Below, one piece after another: positions 52,308 to 60,759 of a DNA stretch of 64,000 bases. Origin of the DNA: Bacillota bacterium (GTDB lineage: Bacteria > Bacillota > Clostridia > Lachnospirales > Lachnospiraceae); NCBI GenBank assembly GCA_023409535.1, contig JAEYGZ010000039.1, forward strand, positions 310,001 through 374,000, in the 5' to 3' direction. Position 1 is the first letter of the stretch, and every line of letters begins with the position of its first letter. The notes beneath the pieces are model-generated. The model saw only the letters and a program-made list of their open reading frames with translations. It searched no databases and had not been told where the DNA came from. The translations under genes and the position numbers were made by a program.

Positions 52308-52361
52308 GATTTTTGTAATCCGCCATACTTGTAGTAATACCACATTCAAAGGAGGATTACT

Positions 52362-52526
52362 ATGACAGATGATAATAAGAGGAGGAGCACAAAAAACCAT
52401 AAGAAAGAAGACGGTAAATTTCATTCCAAGCATGTGAAGCACGATCCCCAGGCGGAAAGTGCCCGGGCGGTATTTGGTTTACAGGAGGATACGCCGAAGA
52501 ATAAAAGCAGCGAAAGCAGCAGATGA
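52362..52526 (+). CDS. Small hydrophilic protein, CPC_1213-like
   Basis: A 54-codon gene with a strong site AAAGGAGG at 52348-52355 and ATG at 52362. The product is very polar: N-terminal D/K/R-rich, then GKFHSKHVKHDPQAESARAVFGLQ, ending in Ser/Lys-rich residues. The middle stretch resembles a small clostridial family I recall as CPC_1213 (tentative). Function unknown. From 52527 to 52651 I see only an unexplained GCAGCTGCCC/GGGCAGCTTC hairpin (about 52550-52591), maybe its terminator. Confidence 0.65.
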   Translation: MTDDNKRRSTKNHKKEDGKFHSKHVKHDPQAESARAVFGLQEDTPKNKSSESSR

Positions 52527-52651
52527 AATCATTAATCAGCCGTATTATGCAGCTGCCCCGGTTTCTCACAAGGAACTGAGGGCAGCTTCTTATTGTGTAA
52601 ACCGCTCAGGTACGGTATTCCGCAAAAAATCGGAAACGGTGTAAGGCTAAC

Positions 52652-52680
52652 TTGACATAGTATATAATATAGGGTATACT
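52652..52680 (+). promoter_or_regulatory. Promoter of the XRE-def pair
   Basis: Consensus TTGACA at 52652-52657 and TATACT at 52675-52680, 17-bp spacer, 45 bp upstream of the XRE start. Confidence 0.8.
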
Positions 52681-52724
52681 GTTGTAAGGTTAACATTACT
52701 TACAATGATTTATTGAGGAGCAGT

Positions 52725-52988
52725 ATGAAAAATCGAATAAAAGAATTAAGGGAAAACAGGAACATGACACAGGAACAGCTGGGCGAGTTGGTGGGTACCT
52801 CACGGCAGGCGATTATCGCCATAGAGACAGAGAGATTTGAACCGTCCATATGGCTTGCCTATAATATCTCCAAGGTATTTGGCCTTTCTATTGAAGAAGT
52901 ATTTTTATTTGATGAAAGTGTTCAAAAATCACGGTCAGAAAGCAGCAGAGGGAGGAATTATCATGGCATTGCGGCAGCTTCGGTATAA
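52725..52988 (+). CDS. XRE family helix-turn-helix regulator
   Basis: 87 residues. Residues 1-66 form a typical Cro/C1 helix-turn-helix (IKELRENRNMTQEQLGELVGTSRQAIIAIETER) of the short YozG-like type with IEEVFLFDE at its end. About 20 extra residues overlap the def gene in another frame. ATG 52725 with TGAGGAG upstream. Its end overlaps the peptide deformylase start by 26 bp, so the two are co-expressed. Confidence 0.9.
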   Translation: MKNRIKELRENRNMTQEQLGELVGTSRQAIIAIETERFEPSIWLAYNISKVFGLSIEEVFLFDESVQKSRSESSRGRNYHGIAAASV

Positions 52989-53424
52989 TGACGACAGTAT
53001 CCTCAGGAAAAAATGCAGGGAAGTAACTGTGGTTGATGATAGAATTCGTGAGATTTTAAATGATATGATGGATACCCTGCATGCGACAGAGAACGGGGCC
53101 GCTCTGGCAGCAAATCAGATCGGTATCTTAAAGAGGCTTATTGTAATTGACTTTAATGGCTATACATTAAAATTAGTAAATCCCAGAACGATTGATTCCA
53201 GCGGAGTTCAGGAATGCATTGAAGGCTGTTTAAGCTTCCCAAACCGCATGGGAATAACGAGGCGTCCTCAAAAGGTTACGGTTCAGGCTCTTAATGAAAG
53301 GGGAGAGGAAATTACGGTTACCGGTGAAAATGAGATGGCAAAATGCCTGTGCCATGAAATTGATCATTTAAACGGAGAAGTATTTATCGATAAGATGATA
53401 GCGGAGTATACGGGTGAGAGCTGA
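52963..53424 (+). CDS. def: Peptide deformylase
   Basis: 153 residues. Removes the formyl group from nascent proteins using a metal ion. The three motifs are recognisable: GAALAANQIG (canonical GxGLAAxQ, here with Ala in place of the second Gly), EGCLSFP and HEIDHLNG. ATG 52963 after GGGAGGA, within the end of the XRE gene. The altered first motif and the pairing with a regulator suggest a second, specialised copy rather than the housekeeping one, which usually sits with fmt or priA. Confidence 0.92.
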   Translation: MALRQLRYNDDSILRKKCREVTVVDDRIREILNDMMDTLHATENGAALAANQIGILKRLIVIDFNGYTLKLVNPRTIDSSGVQECIEGCLSFPNRMGITRRPQKVTVQALNERGEEITVTGENEMAKCLCHEIDHLNGEVFIDKMIAEYTGES

Positions 53425-53486
53425 TGTGACGGAGGAAGATCGCAGAGGTTTGTAAAAAGAAGGCGCAAAGCAGACAGACTTATGAC

Positions 53487-53515
53487 TTGACTTTTATATG
53501 TGTTAATGCTAGAAT
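53487..53515 (+). promoter_or_regulatory. Promoter of the glyS T-box leader
   Basis: TTGACT at 53487-53492 and TAGAAT at 53510-53515, 17-bp spacer; transcription would begin near 53522. Confidence 0.75.
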
Positions 53516-53521
53516 GTGAAA

Positions 53522-53840
53522 AAATGTAAAAGGCTGAGAGAAGGAATAGTAAAGGTTATTCGATTATAAACAGGTGATATTTGTGATTATACCTGCTGCA
53601 GAGAGAAGATGGTCGGTGCGAATCTTCATGAGAATAACCCGGAAGGCGCCTTGGAGCTTTGGTTTGAACGGGTTCGCCCAAGTAGATGCCAACGGAGATC
53701 CACCGTTATCGCAGGAAACAGTATATGGAGTAATCCTGTGCTGTATGAGAGCAGATCAGGATACATCTATCCTGTCTGAAATTAGGTGGTACCACGGACA
53801 GTAAGTTCGCCCTAAGCAAATGCTTAGAGCGGACTTTTTT
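53522..53840 (+). ncRNA. T-box leader (tRNA-Gly sensing riboswitch) of glyS
   Basis: The leader of the glycyl-tRNA synthetase gene has the T-box landmarks. A CAGAGAGAAGAT...GGTGCGAATCTTC apical region occurs at 53599-53626, and a candidate glycine specifier GGC at 53645-53647 in the context GGAAGGCGCC. The T-box sequence AGGTGGTACCACGG is at 53784-53797, followed by a terminator (53803-53818 with 53821-53836, T-run to 53840). Uncharged tRNA-Gly should stabilise the antiterminator. The T-box bulge reads TGGT. Confidence 0.92.
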
Positions 53841-53906
53841 ATTTTCAAACAGGTGAAACAGCAAGCTGTTTCACCTGTCATGAATTATAATAAGGAGGTA
53901 TGTGCA

Positions 53907-55277
53907 ATGAGAAAATTATCAATGGAGGAAATGGCGGCATTTTGTAACCAGTATGGATTTATATTTCAGGGAAGCGAGATCTATGGCGGCTTGGCGAATA
54001 CCTGGGATTACGGACCGGCCGGGACAAGACTGAAGAATAATATTAAAGATGCCTGGCGGTATTATTTTATTCAGAGGAGGGAGAACAGCTATGAGATAGA
54101 TTCCGATATTTTGATGAACCCCACGGTTTGGGAGGCCAGCGGGCATGTATCCAGCTTTACGGATCCGCTCCTGGACTGCAAGGAATGCAGAACCAGGCAC
54201 AGGGCTGATCATCTGATCAATGGGTATTCCTCTTTGGTGAATGCGGAGGTTATGACACAGGCTGAGATGCTTCAATATATTACAGATCATAAAATACCCT
54301 GCCCGAACTGCGGAAAATCCAATTTTACGGAGATCCGTCAATTTAACCTGATGTTTGCTACAGAACGGGGTGTAACCCAGGGGAATACCAATCGGATCTA
54401 TCTTCGTCCGGAAAATGCCCAGGGAGAATATGTGAATTACCTCAATGTCATGAGAACGATGCGTACAAAGCTGCCGTTTGGCGTCGGACAGATCGGAAAA
54501 GCCTTTCGTAATGAAATTACGCCAAGGAATTTTACCTTTCGGACCATAGAGTTTGAGCAGATGGAATATCAGACATTCTGTAAGAAGGGTAGTGATGAAG
54601 CGCTGTATGAATATTTCAAGAAGTATGGAATTGAATTTTTTGAATTTCTGGGGCTCAGCAAAGAACATTTACGGTACCATGACCATGAAAAGCTGGCGCA
54701 TTACGCCAAAGCAGCCTGTGATATTGAGTATTTATTTCCCTTTGGGTGGGGAGAGATCAACGGTACCCATAACCGAACCGATTTTGATCTGTCCAGGCAC
54801 CAGGAATTCTCGGGAAAGAGTATGGAATATTATGAGGAGCAGACAAAGGAAAAGTACATCCCATATATTGTAGAATCAACCTATGGTTTGGACAGAATAT
54901 TTCTGGCGGTCCTGTTTGAAGCACTTACGGAAGAAGAGCTGGAGGCAGAGGAGACGAGGCTGGTTCTGAAAATCCGACCTATCCTTGCCCCGATCAAAGT
55001 AAATGTACTGCCGTTAATTAAGAAGAGGCATAGTGAAAAGGCATTCGAGCTTTACCATATGCTTCAAAAATATTTTATGGCTTCCTATGATGATGCAGGG
55101 AATATAGGAAAGCGCTATCGCCGCGGTGACGTAATAGGCACTCCGTATGCTGTAACAATTGATGACACTACCTTGGAGCATGGAATTGTGACTGTTCGTG
55201 AGCGGGACAGCATGAAGCAGATCAGTATTACTGTGGATGAATTAGTGGGGTACTTGAATAAGAAGATAGGTTATTGA
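53907..55277 (+). CDS. glyS: Glycine-tRNA ligase (single-chain, dimeric type)
   Basis: 456 residues of the alpha2 class II type. Motifs: FCNQYGFIFQGSEIYGGLANTWDYGP, IDSDILMNPTVWEASGHV, CxxC-type zinc region (CKECRTRH...CPNCGKSNF), motif 2 FRNEITPRNFTFRTIEFEQMEYQ and motif 3 GLDRIFLAVL. ATG 53907 with TAAGGAGGT at 53891-53899; the longer frame back to 53820 lies in the T-box terminator. Regulated by the T-box leader. Confidence 0.96.
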   Translation: MRKLSMEEMAAFCNQYGFIFQGSEIYGGLANTWDYGPAGTRLKNNIKDAWRYYFIQRRENSYEIDSDILMNPTVWEASGHVSSFTDPLLDCKECRTRHRADHLINGYSSLVNAEVMTQAEMLQYITDHKIPCPNCGKSNFTEIRQFNLMFATERGVTQGNTNRIYLRPENAQGEYVNYLNVMRTMRTKLPFGVGQIGKAFRNEITPRNFTFRTIEFEQMEYQTFCKKGSDEALYEYFKKYGIEFFEFLGLSKEHLRYHDHEKLAHYAKAACDIEYLFPFGWGEINGTHNRTDFDLSRHQEFSGKSMEYYEEQTKEKYIPYIVESTYGLDRIFLAVLFEALTEEELEAEETRLVLKIRPILAPIKVNVLPLIKKRHSEKAFELYHMLQKYFMASYDDAGNIGKRYRRGDVIGTPYAVTIDDTTLEHGIVTVRERDSMKQISITVDELVGYLNKKIGY

Positions 55278-55399
55278 AGCCTGTCAGGTTATTTGAGCTG
55301 CGGATAACCTCATTGCCATAATTGGAAAATCATGCTAAGATACTGGCATAAGATGTATTTTGTATTGGTAAGCGATGATTAATCAGGAGGGGAAACATT

Positions 55400-56272
55400 A
55401 TGGCATATAAGGAAATCAAGGTAATTAAAAATAATCCTGCGTTGCAAGGTATGGCGGTTATGATACCGGAGGTGGTATATTCCAAAGCGGCAGGGAAGGA
55501 ACTGAAAATGCAGATCTTTAAGCCATGGACGGTCAATGATGCACAGGAGCTGACAACATACCCCTTAATTGTATTTGTCCAGGGCAGCGCCTGGACATTT
55601 CCGGATGTTTATTATGAGATACCGCAGCTTGCCCAGTTTGCCAGGGAAGGCTATGTGGTAGCGACCTTGACCCATAGAAATTGTCTGGAAGGGCATCCTT
55701 TCCCGGCATTTTTGCAGGATGTCAAAACAGGTATCCGATTTTTAAGAAAGCATGCTTCAGAATATCGGATCGATCCTGAAAGAATCGGAATCTGGGGTAC
55801 TTCCTCCGGCGGAAATACAGCGCTGCTGGTAGGTTTGACAGGGGATGACAGCCGTTATAAGACAGAGGAATATGCCGATTGCTCGGATGCCGTTAAGGCT
55901 GTTGTAGACTGCTTTGGCCCTACGGAGCTTACCTATGCGATTGAAAATATTGAGCGTATTGATCACGAAGATATGAAAAAAATCTTTCAAAGCCTGAGAG
56001 GAGAAAATACGTCTGAAAATTTAGAAAAGCTGCTGCAAATTAATCCGGTAAATCATGTACAGGATGGAACGGAGTATCCTCCGTTTCTGATTCTGCAGGG
56101 AAATCAGGATACCTTGGTGGAGTATTCCCAGAGCGAGCTGATGTATCACCGATTATCGGATGCGGGAGCGGATGCTTCAATGATCTGCGTGGATGGCGCA
56201 CCGCATGAGGGCTCCTTCTGGAGTCAGGAGGTGCTGGAATTGATCAAGGAATTTATGGATCATACTTTATAG
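55400..56272 (+). CDS. Alpha/beta hydrolase (esterase/lipase, BD-FAE-like)
   Basis: 290 residues without a signal peptide. Oxyanion region FVQGSAWTF, nucleophile elbow GIWGTSSGGNTALLVG, acid in NQDTLVEYSQ and catalytic His in GAPHEGSFW. The order and length fit small intracellular carboxylesterases of the BD-FAE/COesterase kind. ATG 55400 after CAGGAGGGG. Substrate not readable; acetyl or feruloyl ester removal from plant oligosaccharides would fit the organism's lifestyle. Confidence 0.88.
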   Translation: MAYKEIKVIKNNPALQGMAVMIPEVVYSKAAGKELKMQIFKPWTVNDAQELTTYPLIVFVQGSAWTFPDVYYEIPQLAQFAREGYVVATLTHRNCLEGHPFPAFLQDVKTGIRFLRKHASEYRIDPERIGIWGTSSGGNTALLVGLTGDDSRYKTEEYADCSDAVKAVVDCFGPTELTYAIENIERIDHEDMKKIFQSLRGENTSENLEKLLQINPVNHVQDGTEYPPFLILQGNQDTLVEYSQSELMYHRLSDAGADASMICVDGAPHEGSFWSQEVLELIKEFMDHTL

Positions 56273-56346
56273 GGAGAACTGAGCACTGTGCGTCAAAACA
56301 AGCTTCTTATTTTATATTATTATATTGAAGTAAGGAGGTGTTTACC

Positions 56347-57258
56347 ATGAAAGCATGGGATTCAATACAAAATATAATTCATTATATTGAGGAAAATTTA
56401 TCAGAGAATATTTCAATTGATGAATTATCAAGGAGTGCCAATCTCTCACCGTTTTATTTTCAAAGACTTTTCAACAGACTCGTAGGAAAACCGGTAATGG
56501 AATATGTAAAGCTTCGGCGTCTGGCATATGCGGCAGATTATTTGACTGTCAACAATGATAACCGGATTATCGATGTGGCCTTGCGGTTTGGCTTTGAAAA
56601 TCATGAAACCTTTACCAGATCCTTTAAGTCAGCCTACGGAATGACACCGGAGACATACCGTTCCAATCCGTGCCAGTTATCCCATTTTCTTATGCCTGAT
56701 ATTTCTCTGAATTATCGCCTGGTAGATGAAAATATACCGTTGATTTCTGAGGGCATTACTCTGGAGGTTAACAGAAAGTATTTGGAGGCGTCGCGCCTGT
56801 TTGCAGGGTTAAGCGTGCAGAATCCGGTGGAGGATACTCCGGGGGTTGATTTGTTGGGTAAGTTATGGGACAAGTTGCATGATGTGAAACCATCGATAAA
56901 AAATCTTATTCAAAACGGGCAGGAAGCCGGGGTATCTTCTCAAGGGGAAATACCGGGCTGTTTTACCTATTTCGCAGGGGCGGAGGTTAACAGTGCGGAC
57001 GATATAACAGCTGATTTTGAAAAATGGAGCATGCCGGCCGGTAATTATGTGGTATGTTCCTTTGAAGCAGAAAATTTTTATCTGCTTGTAACGAATGCAC
57101 TGAACAAAGCCCGTGATTATATGTTTGGAGTGTGGCTGCCAAATCACAAGCTGGCATCGGAACCATTTATGGCTGAGATCTATTATGAAACAACTCCGGA
57201 AGCCTCCAGGATGGAAATATGGCTGAAAATTAACGAACAGACAAACAGTAATTCTTAA
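56347..57258 (+). CDS. AraC family regulator with GyrI-like ligand domain
   Basis: 303 residues. The N-terminal 105 residues are the AraC DNA-binding domain (SIDELSRSANLSPFYFQRLFNRLVGKPVMEYVKLRRL, then FGFENHETFTRSFKSAYGMTPETYR). The rest (about 120-303) resembles the SoxS/Rob-type GyrI-like effector-binding domain. ATG 56347 with TAAGGAGGTG at 56332-56341. It follows the esterase gene by 74 bp on the same strand. Confidence 0.9.
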   Translation: MKAWDSIQNIIHYIEENLSENISIDELSRSANLSPFYFQRLFNRLVGKPVMEYVKLRRLAYAADYLTVNNDNRIIDVALRFGFENHETFTRSFKSAYGMTPETYRSNPCQLSHFLMPDISLNYRLVDENIPLISEGITLEVNRKYLEASRLFAGLSVQNPVEDTPGVDLLGKLWDKLHDVKPSIKNLIQNGQEAGVSSQGEIPGCFTYFAGAEVNSADDITADFEKWSMPAGNYVVCSFEAENFYLLVTNALNKARDYMFGVWLPNHKLASEPFMAEIYYETTPEASRMEIWLKINEQTNSNS

Positions 57259-57434
57259 TGATAAACTGCTTTTTAAGATAGCATACATTAAGGGAACAAT
57301 ATCCGGAAGATTTATAGGTATGATTTACAAAAAATTAACTGAAACTAATTCCAAAATGTATTAAAATATTATATGATTAAAGTGCCAGCGGGCATATTAT
57401 CATACCATGAATTAAATCGGAAGGAGTGTTCCAT

Positions 57435-57872
57435 ATTAAAATCATTAAAAACGTATTACTTGGATTACATATTTTTGTAGGTTTAGGGGCCATGGCCGGT
57501 GGTTTGGCCGCAATCACAAATCCTCAGGCGCCTTTGGGGATGCCGGTGGAAACATTAAAGAATTCTCCCTTTGAGAATTTTCTGATACCAGGTATTATTT
57601 TATTTGTCGTAATCGGTCTTGGGAATCTCTTCAGCGGTGCAATGTATCGGGCAAAAACCAAGTATCAGGGGTATATCAGCAGTGTATTTGGCTGGGCCTT
57701 AATGATATGGATCGTTGTCCAGTGCATCATGCTCTGGTCGGTTGTTTTCCTGCATGTTCTATTCTTTATCATAGGATTGGTGCAGGCGGTATTGTCGGCA
57801 TGCCTGCTTTTTGAACGCCGGTTATTTCCGGCGAATATTGTTATAAAAATGTATGATAAGTTACGGAAATAA
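57435..57872 (+). CDS. Small four-pass membrane protein, unknown
   Basis: About 145 residues with four hydrophobic segments and a basic end (KMYDKLRK). The start is unusual: GGAAGGAG at 57419-57426 is well spaced for the in-frame ATT at 57435, while the only other upstream start, GTG at 57426, overlaps that site. No in-frame ATG or TTG exists before residue 20. Function unknown. The 57259-57418 gap shows no gene. Confidence 0.65.
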   Translation: MKIIKNVLLGLHIFVGLGAMAGGLAAITNPQAPLGMPVETLKNSPFENFLIPGIILFVVIGLGNLFSGAMYRAKTKYQGYISSVFGWALMIWIVVQCIMLWSVVFLHVLFFIIGLVQAVLSACLLFERRLFPANIVIKMYDKLRK

Positions 57873-57956
57873 TGTTATTCATACGAATGTACAATATTAA
57901 TTCACAAGAAAAGATATTATTATTCATCGAAGCATTTTCTATTACAAAGAAATGTT

Positions 57957-57984
57957 CAGCCTGCTATATTGAAGTAGCAGGCTG
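57957..57984 (+). terminator. Hairpin terminator
   Basis: A 10-bp perfect stem CAGCCTGCTA/TAGCAGGCTG (57957-57966, 57975-57984) with an 8-nt loop; only a few T follow. It separates the preceding membrane protein gene from the XpaC-like operon. Confidence 0.65.
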
Positions 57985-58007
57985 TTCGATTCTAATCACA
58001 AATTAAC

Positions 58008-58037
58008 TTGTGATATTGTCTGAATACATGTTATAAT
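58008..58037 (+). promoter_or_regulatory. Promoter of the XpaC-LemA-TPM operon
   Basis: TTGTGA at 58008-58013 and TATAAT at 58032-58037 with an 18-bp spacer, 36 bp before the first start codon. Confidence 0.6.
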
Positions 58038-58073
58038 GTGGAAAAATGCAGTCTATGTTATGGGGTGTGATTA

Positions 58074-58700
58074 TTGAAATTTATAAAAAGTAAATCTGTT
58101 ATTCCAATTTATATGATAGGCTTGATATGGCTGGCATATGCGTTCCTTTTTCCGCTTTATCGATTATCCGACTATGTAATTGTAATTATTTTATCATTTA
58201 TTATATACTTATCAGTTTCCGGTATCATTAACCGCTTCTTTATAAAAGAAGAGTACAAAGCAGTTGACACCGGTGATGCTTATATCGATGAACTGCTGAT
58301 TTCAGCCTTGGACAATCTGACAAGGATGAAAGCGCTTCGCCATGCCATTCAAAACGACGGAGTAAAAAATCAAATCGAAAGCCTGGAAAATGATTCTTAT
58401 CAGCTGATAGGATATATTAAAAGGTATCCGGACAAATATACGAAGGTCAGCCAATTTTTTTTATATTATTTGCCGAGCACACTGAAACTGATTAATAATT
58501 ATCAGGAATTGGAAGGGATAGGGCAGGTTGGTGAAAACCATTCCTCAGGAATGAAAAAAACAGAAAAATTTTTGACGGAACTGGTTGGCGTATATCATAA
58601 GGTATTGGATGATTTATTAAAAGATAAGGTGATGGAAGCATCGGTTGATATGGATGTGATGGAAGAGATGCTTCAGAAGGATAAATATCTGTCAGAATGA
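58074..58700 (+). CDS. XpaC-like protein (5-bromo-4-chloroindolyl phosphate hydrolysis family)
   Basis: 208 residues. Two N-terminal membrane segments (about 11-28 and 35-54) then a long helical cytoplasmic domain with FFLYYLPSTLKLINNYQELE, characteristic of the XpaC family. TTG start at 58074 after TGGGGTG. XpaC proteins are usually found with TelA-type toxic-anion resistance proteins; here the partners are LemA-like and TPM-domain proteins. Function unknown. Confidence 0.82.
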   Translation: MKFIKSKSVIPIYMIGLIWLAYAFLFPLYRLSDYVIVIILSFIIYLSVSGIINRFFIKEEYKAVDTGDAYIDELLISALDNLTRMKALRHAIQNDGVKNQIESLENDSYQLIGYIKRYPDKYTKVSQFFLYYLPSTLKLINNYQELEGIGQVGENHSSGMKKTEKFLTELVGVYHKVLDDLLKDKVMEASVDMDVMEEMLQKDKYLSE

Positions 58701-58730
58701 TTACCCGATTGACCAGGGAAGGATGTCAGT

Positions 58731-59279
58731 ATGAAGTATTTTAAAAATCGCAAAACGGCGATCGGAATTACCTGCATTATTGTTTTTATTTCTATACTTC
58801 TGGGAGCGCGCATCTCACTGATAAAATTGAGTGATGAAGCGTTGCGGGTATTTAATGAGGGTGAGCGACAAAATGGCAAGGGCATTCCATATGATCTGGA
58901 TTACATCTCGGAACAATGCTATAACCTGACGGTAGTCGCAGGCAGGTACATAAAACCGGAAGATGTTAAAATAACAGAGGTGTTAAGCGGTCGGGATAAG
59001 CTGGTTGCAGCCGATACTCCGGGGGATAAGTTCGAGGCGAAGGAGAAGCTGCTGGAAGCTGCAATGAATTTGTATGAGATTTTGGGAACAATGAAGCTGG
59101 ATGAGAGGGATCAGTATTATCGGGACAGCTTTGCCGTAGATATAGAATCAAGGCAATTGATCATTTCACACAACAGCTATAATGAGGAAGCGCTTGCTTT
59201 TAATAAAACCTTAAAGCAATTTCCCGCAAATATACTTAGTAAGTTAACCTTTGTAAATAAACTGGAATTATACGAATAG
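58731..59279 (+). CDS. LemA-like membrane protein
   Basis: 182 residues. One N-terminal membrane segment (about 9-29), then a helical domain. The C-terminal stretch SHNSYNEEALAFNKTLKQFPANIL resembles the conserved LemA end (YN...FN...PAN). It lies 30 bp after the XpaC-like gene and 13 bp before the TPM-domain gene. LemA-TPM pairs are common and of uncertain function. ATG 58731 after GGAAGG. Confidence 0.72.
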   Translation: MKYFKNRKTAIGITCIIVFISILLGARISLIKLSDEALRVFNEGERQNGKGIPYDLDYISEQCYNLTVVAGRYIKPEDVKITEVLSGRDKLVAADTPGDKFEAKEKLLEAAMNLYEILGTMKLDERDQYYRDSFAVDIESRQLIISHNSYNEEALAFNKTLKQFPANILSKLTFVNKLELYE

Positions 59280-59292
59280 GAGCGGGAAGAGG

Positions 59293-60690
59293 ATGAAAAA
59301 ATTCTTTGGGGTATTCATGATTCTGCTGATGGCATGCAGCGTACCATATCGTATTGCTTCGGCAGATACCTTGAAGCCTATGGATAACTTTTATGTGAAT
59401 GATTATGCGGACGTCGTGGACGGGGATGTTGAGGATGCAATTATCCAATATGGCAATAAGCTTGAGGAAGAGACAGGTGCACAGATCGTTCTTGTTACAA
59501 TTGATTTTACCGGAGGAGAGTCTCTTGAAGAATATGCCTTAAAGCTGTTTAATGAATGGGGCATCGGCTCAGAGGAAAAAAATAACGGGTTATTAATTCT
59601 GCTATCAATCGGTGATGACGATTATTGGGTTATGCAGGGAGAAGGTCTGGAGGATACGCTTACAAGCGGTAAGATTTCAGACATTCTTCAGGAGTATTTG
59701 GAGCCTGATTTTGCAGCGAAGGATTACAGTGCAGGAGCTGAAAAAATATATGAAGCATTTTTTGAAGAATTAGGAGGGCAGCTGCCGGACAAACCGGATA
59801 TTGCGGAAGAGGATTCAAATCTTAAAGACGGACAATACGTATTTGACTATTCCGATGTCATCAGTAACGATGCCGAAGTTTATATTAACAAGAAGAGTTC
59901 ACAGAGTATTGAAGAGCGCAATGCCGGGTTTTATGTGGTAACAAAGGATAATTGCGATAAAGAGCTTAGTTTTAAGGAGGATACAATCAATACCTTTGAA
60001 GAGCTTAATATTGGAAGTCGTGGTATTTTATTGGTTTTATACATAAAGGACGATAATTATTGGCTATTGCCAGGTAGTGAATCAGAAGCAAAATTTGCAT
60101 CGGAAGAAAAATTACAGAACATATTAGATAAATTCCTGGAACCGGAATTTGCAGCCAAGGATTATGGTCAGGGAGTAATTGATACAGCGGATAAATTCTA
60201 TGATTTGTTTATAGGTTACTATGGCATGATAGTTTCTAAGGATAAACCAATACATTTAACAGAAGAAGATAAACCTATAGTTCTTTTCTTTGCCTTTTTA
60301 TTTATAATTATATTATTAGTTTTGGCATCAAAGGCTAGAAGAAGGAGATACCGCAATATATATGATGATTCCTATAATTCCTATGGTTATAGGAGACAAC
60401 GCTGGGGCGGGCGCGGCTGGAATTCGGGTCCCAGTCATCATGAAAGCGAATCCTCCTCCTCCCATGGAGGCTTATGGGGAAGCAGTGGAGGTGCAGGACG
60501 TTCTGCCTCGCATAGTTCCTCCTTCGGAGGAGGAGGCAGCAGTCGTGGCGGGGGTGCAGGCAGATCCTCTCATAGCAGCTCCGGCGGATCAGGTTTCTCT
60601 GGTGGCGGAAGATCCTCAGGAGGCGGAGGAGGAAGGTCGTCTTCCGGAGGCGGCAGCAGCCGGGGTGGCGGTGCAGGAAGACATAAGTAA
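59293..60690 (+). CDS. TPM-domain protein with two TPM repeats and a Gly/Ser tail (YgcG-like)
   Basis: 465 residues. Signal peptide MKKFFGVFMILLMACSVPYRIASA, then two extracytoplasmic TPM repeats (about 28-160 and 178-312); each has the landmarks FxVNDYADVV/FDYSDVI, NNGLLILL/RGILLVL and LEPDFAAKDY/LEPEFAAKDY. A membrane segment (about 330-350) follows, then a basic RRRRYR stretch and a roughly 100-residue tail of Gly, Ser, Arg. The glycine-rich tail is usual in YgcG-like proteins. ATG 59293 after GGAGCGGG. Confidence 0.87.
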   Translation: MKKFFGVFMILLMACSVPYRIASADTLKPMDNFYVNDYADVVDGDVEDAIIQYGNKLEEETGAQIVLVTIDFTGGESLEEYALKLFNEWGIGSEEKNNGLLILLSIGDDDYWVMQGEGLEDTLTSGKISDILQEYLEPDFAAKDYSAGAEKIYEAFFEELGGQLPDKPDIAEEDSNLKDGQYVFDYSDVISNDAEVYINKKSSQSIEERNAGFYVVTKDNCDKELSFKEDTINTFEELNIGSRGILLVLYIKDDNYWLLPGSESEAKFASEEKLQNILDKFLEPEFAAKDYGQGVIDTADKFYDLFIGYYGMIVSKDKPIHLTEEDKPIVLFFAFLFIIILLVLASKARRRRYRNIYDDSYNSYGYRRQRWGGRGWNSGPSHHESESSSSHGGLWGSSGGAGRSASHSSSFGGGGSSRGGGAGRSSHSSSGGSGFSGGGRSSGGGGGRSSSGGGSSRGGGAGRHK

Positions 60691-60718
60691 TTAAAATAAC
60701 CTAAAAAGTTCAATCAAT

Positions 60719-60759
60719 AAAATAGAAGAGTTTTGGTTCCCTCAGAGCTCTTCTATTTT
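60719..60759. terminator. Bidirectional terminator
   Basis: A 12-bp stem AAAATAGAAGAG/CTCTTCTATTTT (60719-60730, 60748-60759) between converging genes. It has T-runs when read either way and overlaps the stop of the minus-strand gene. Confidence 0.85.
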
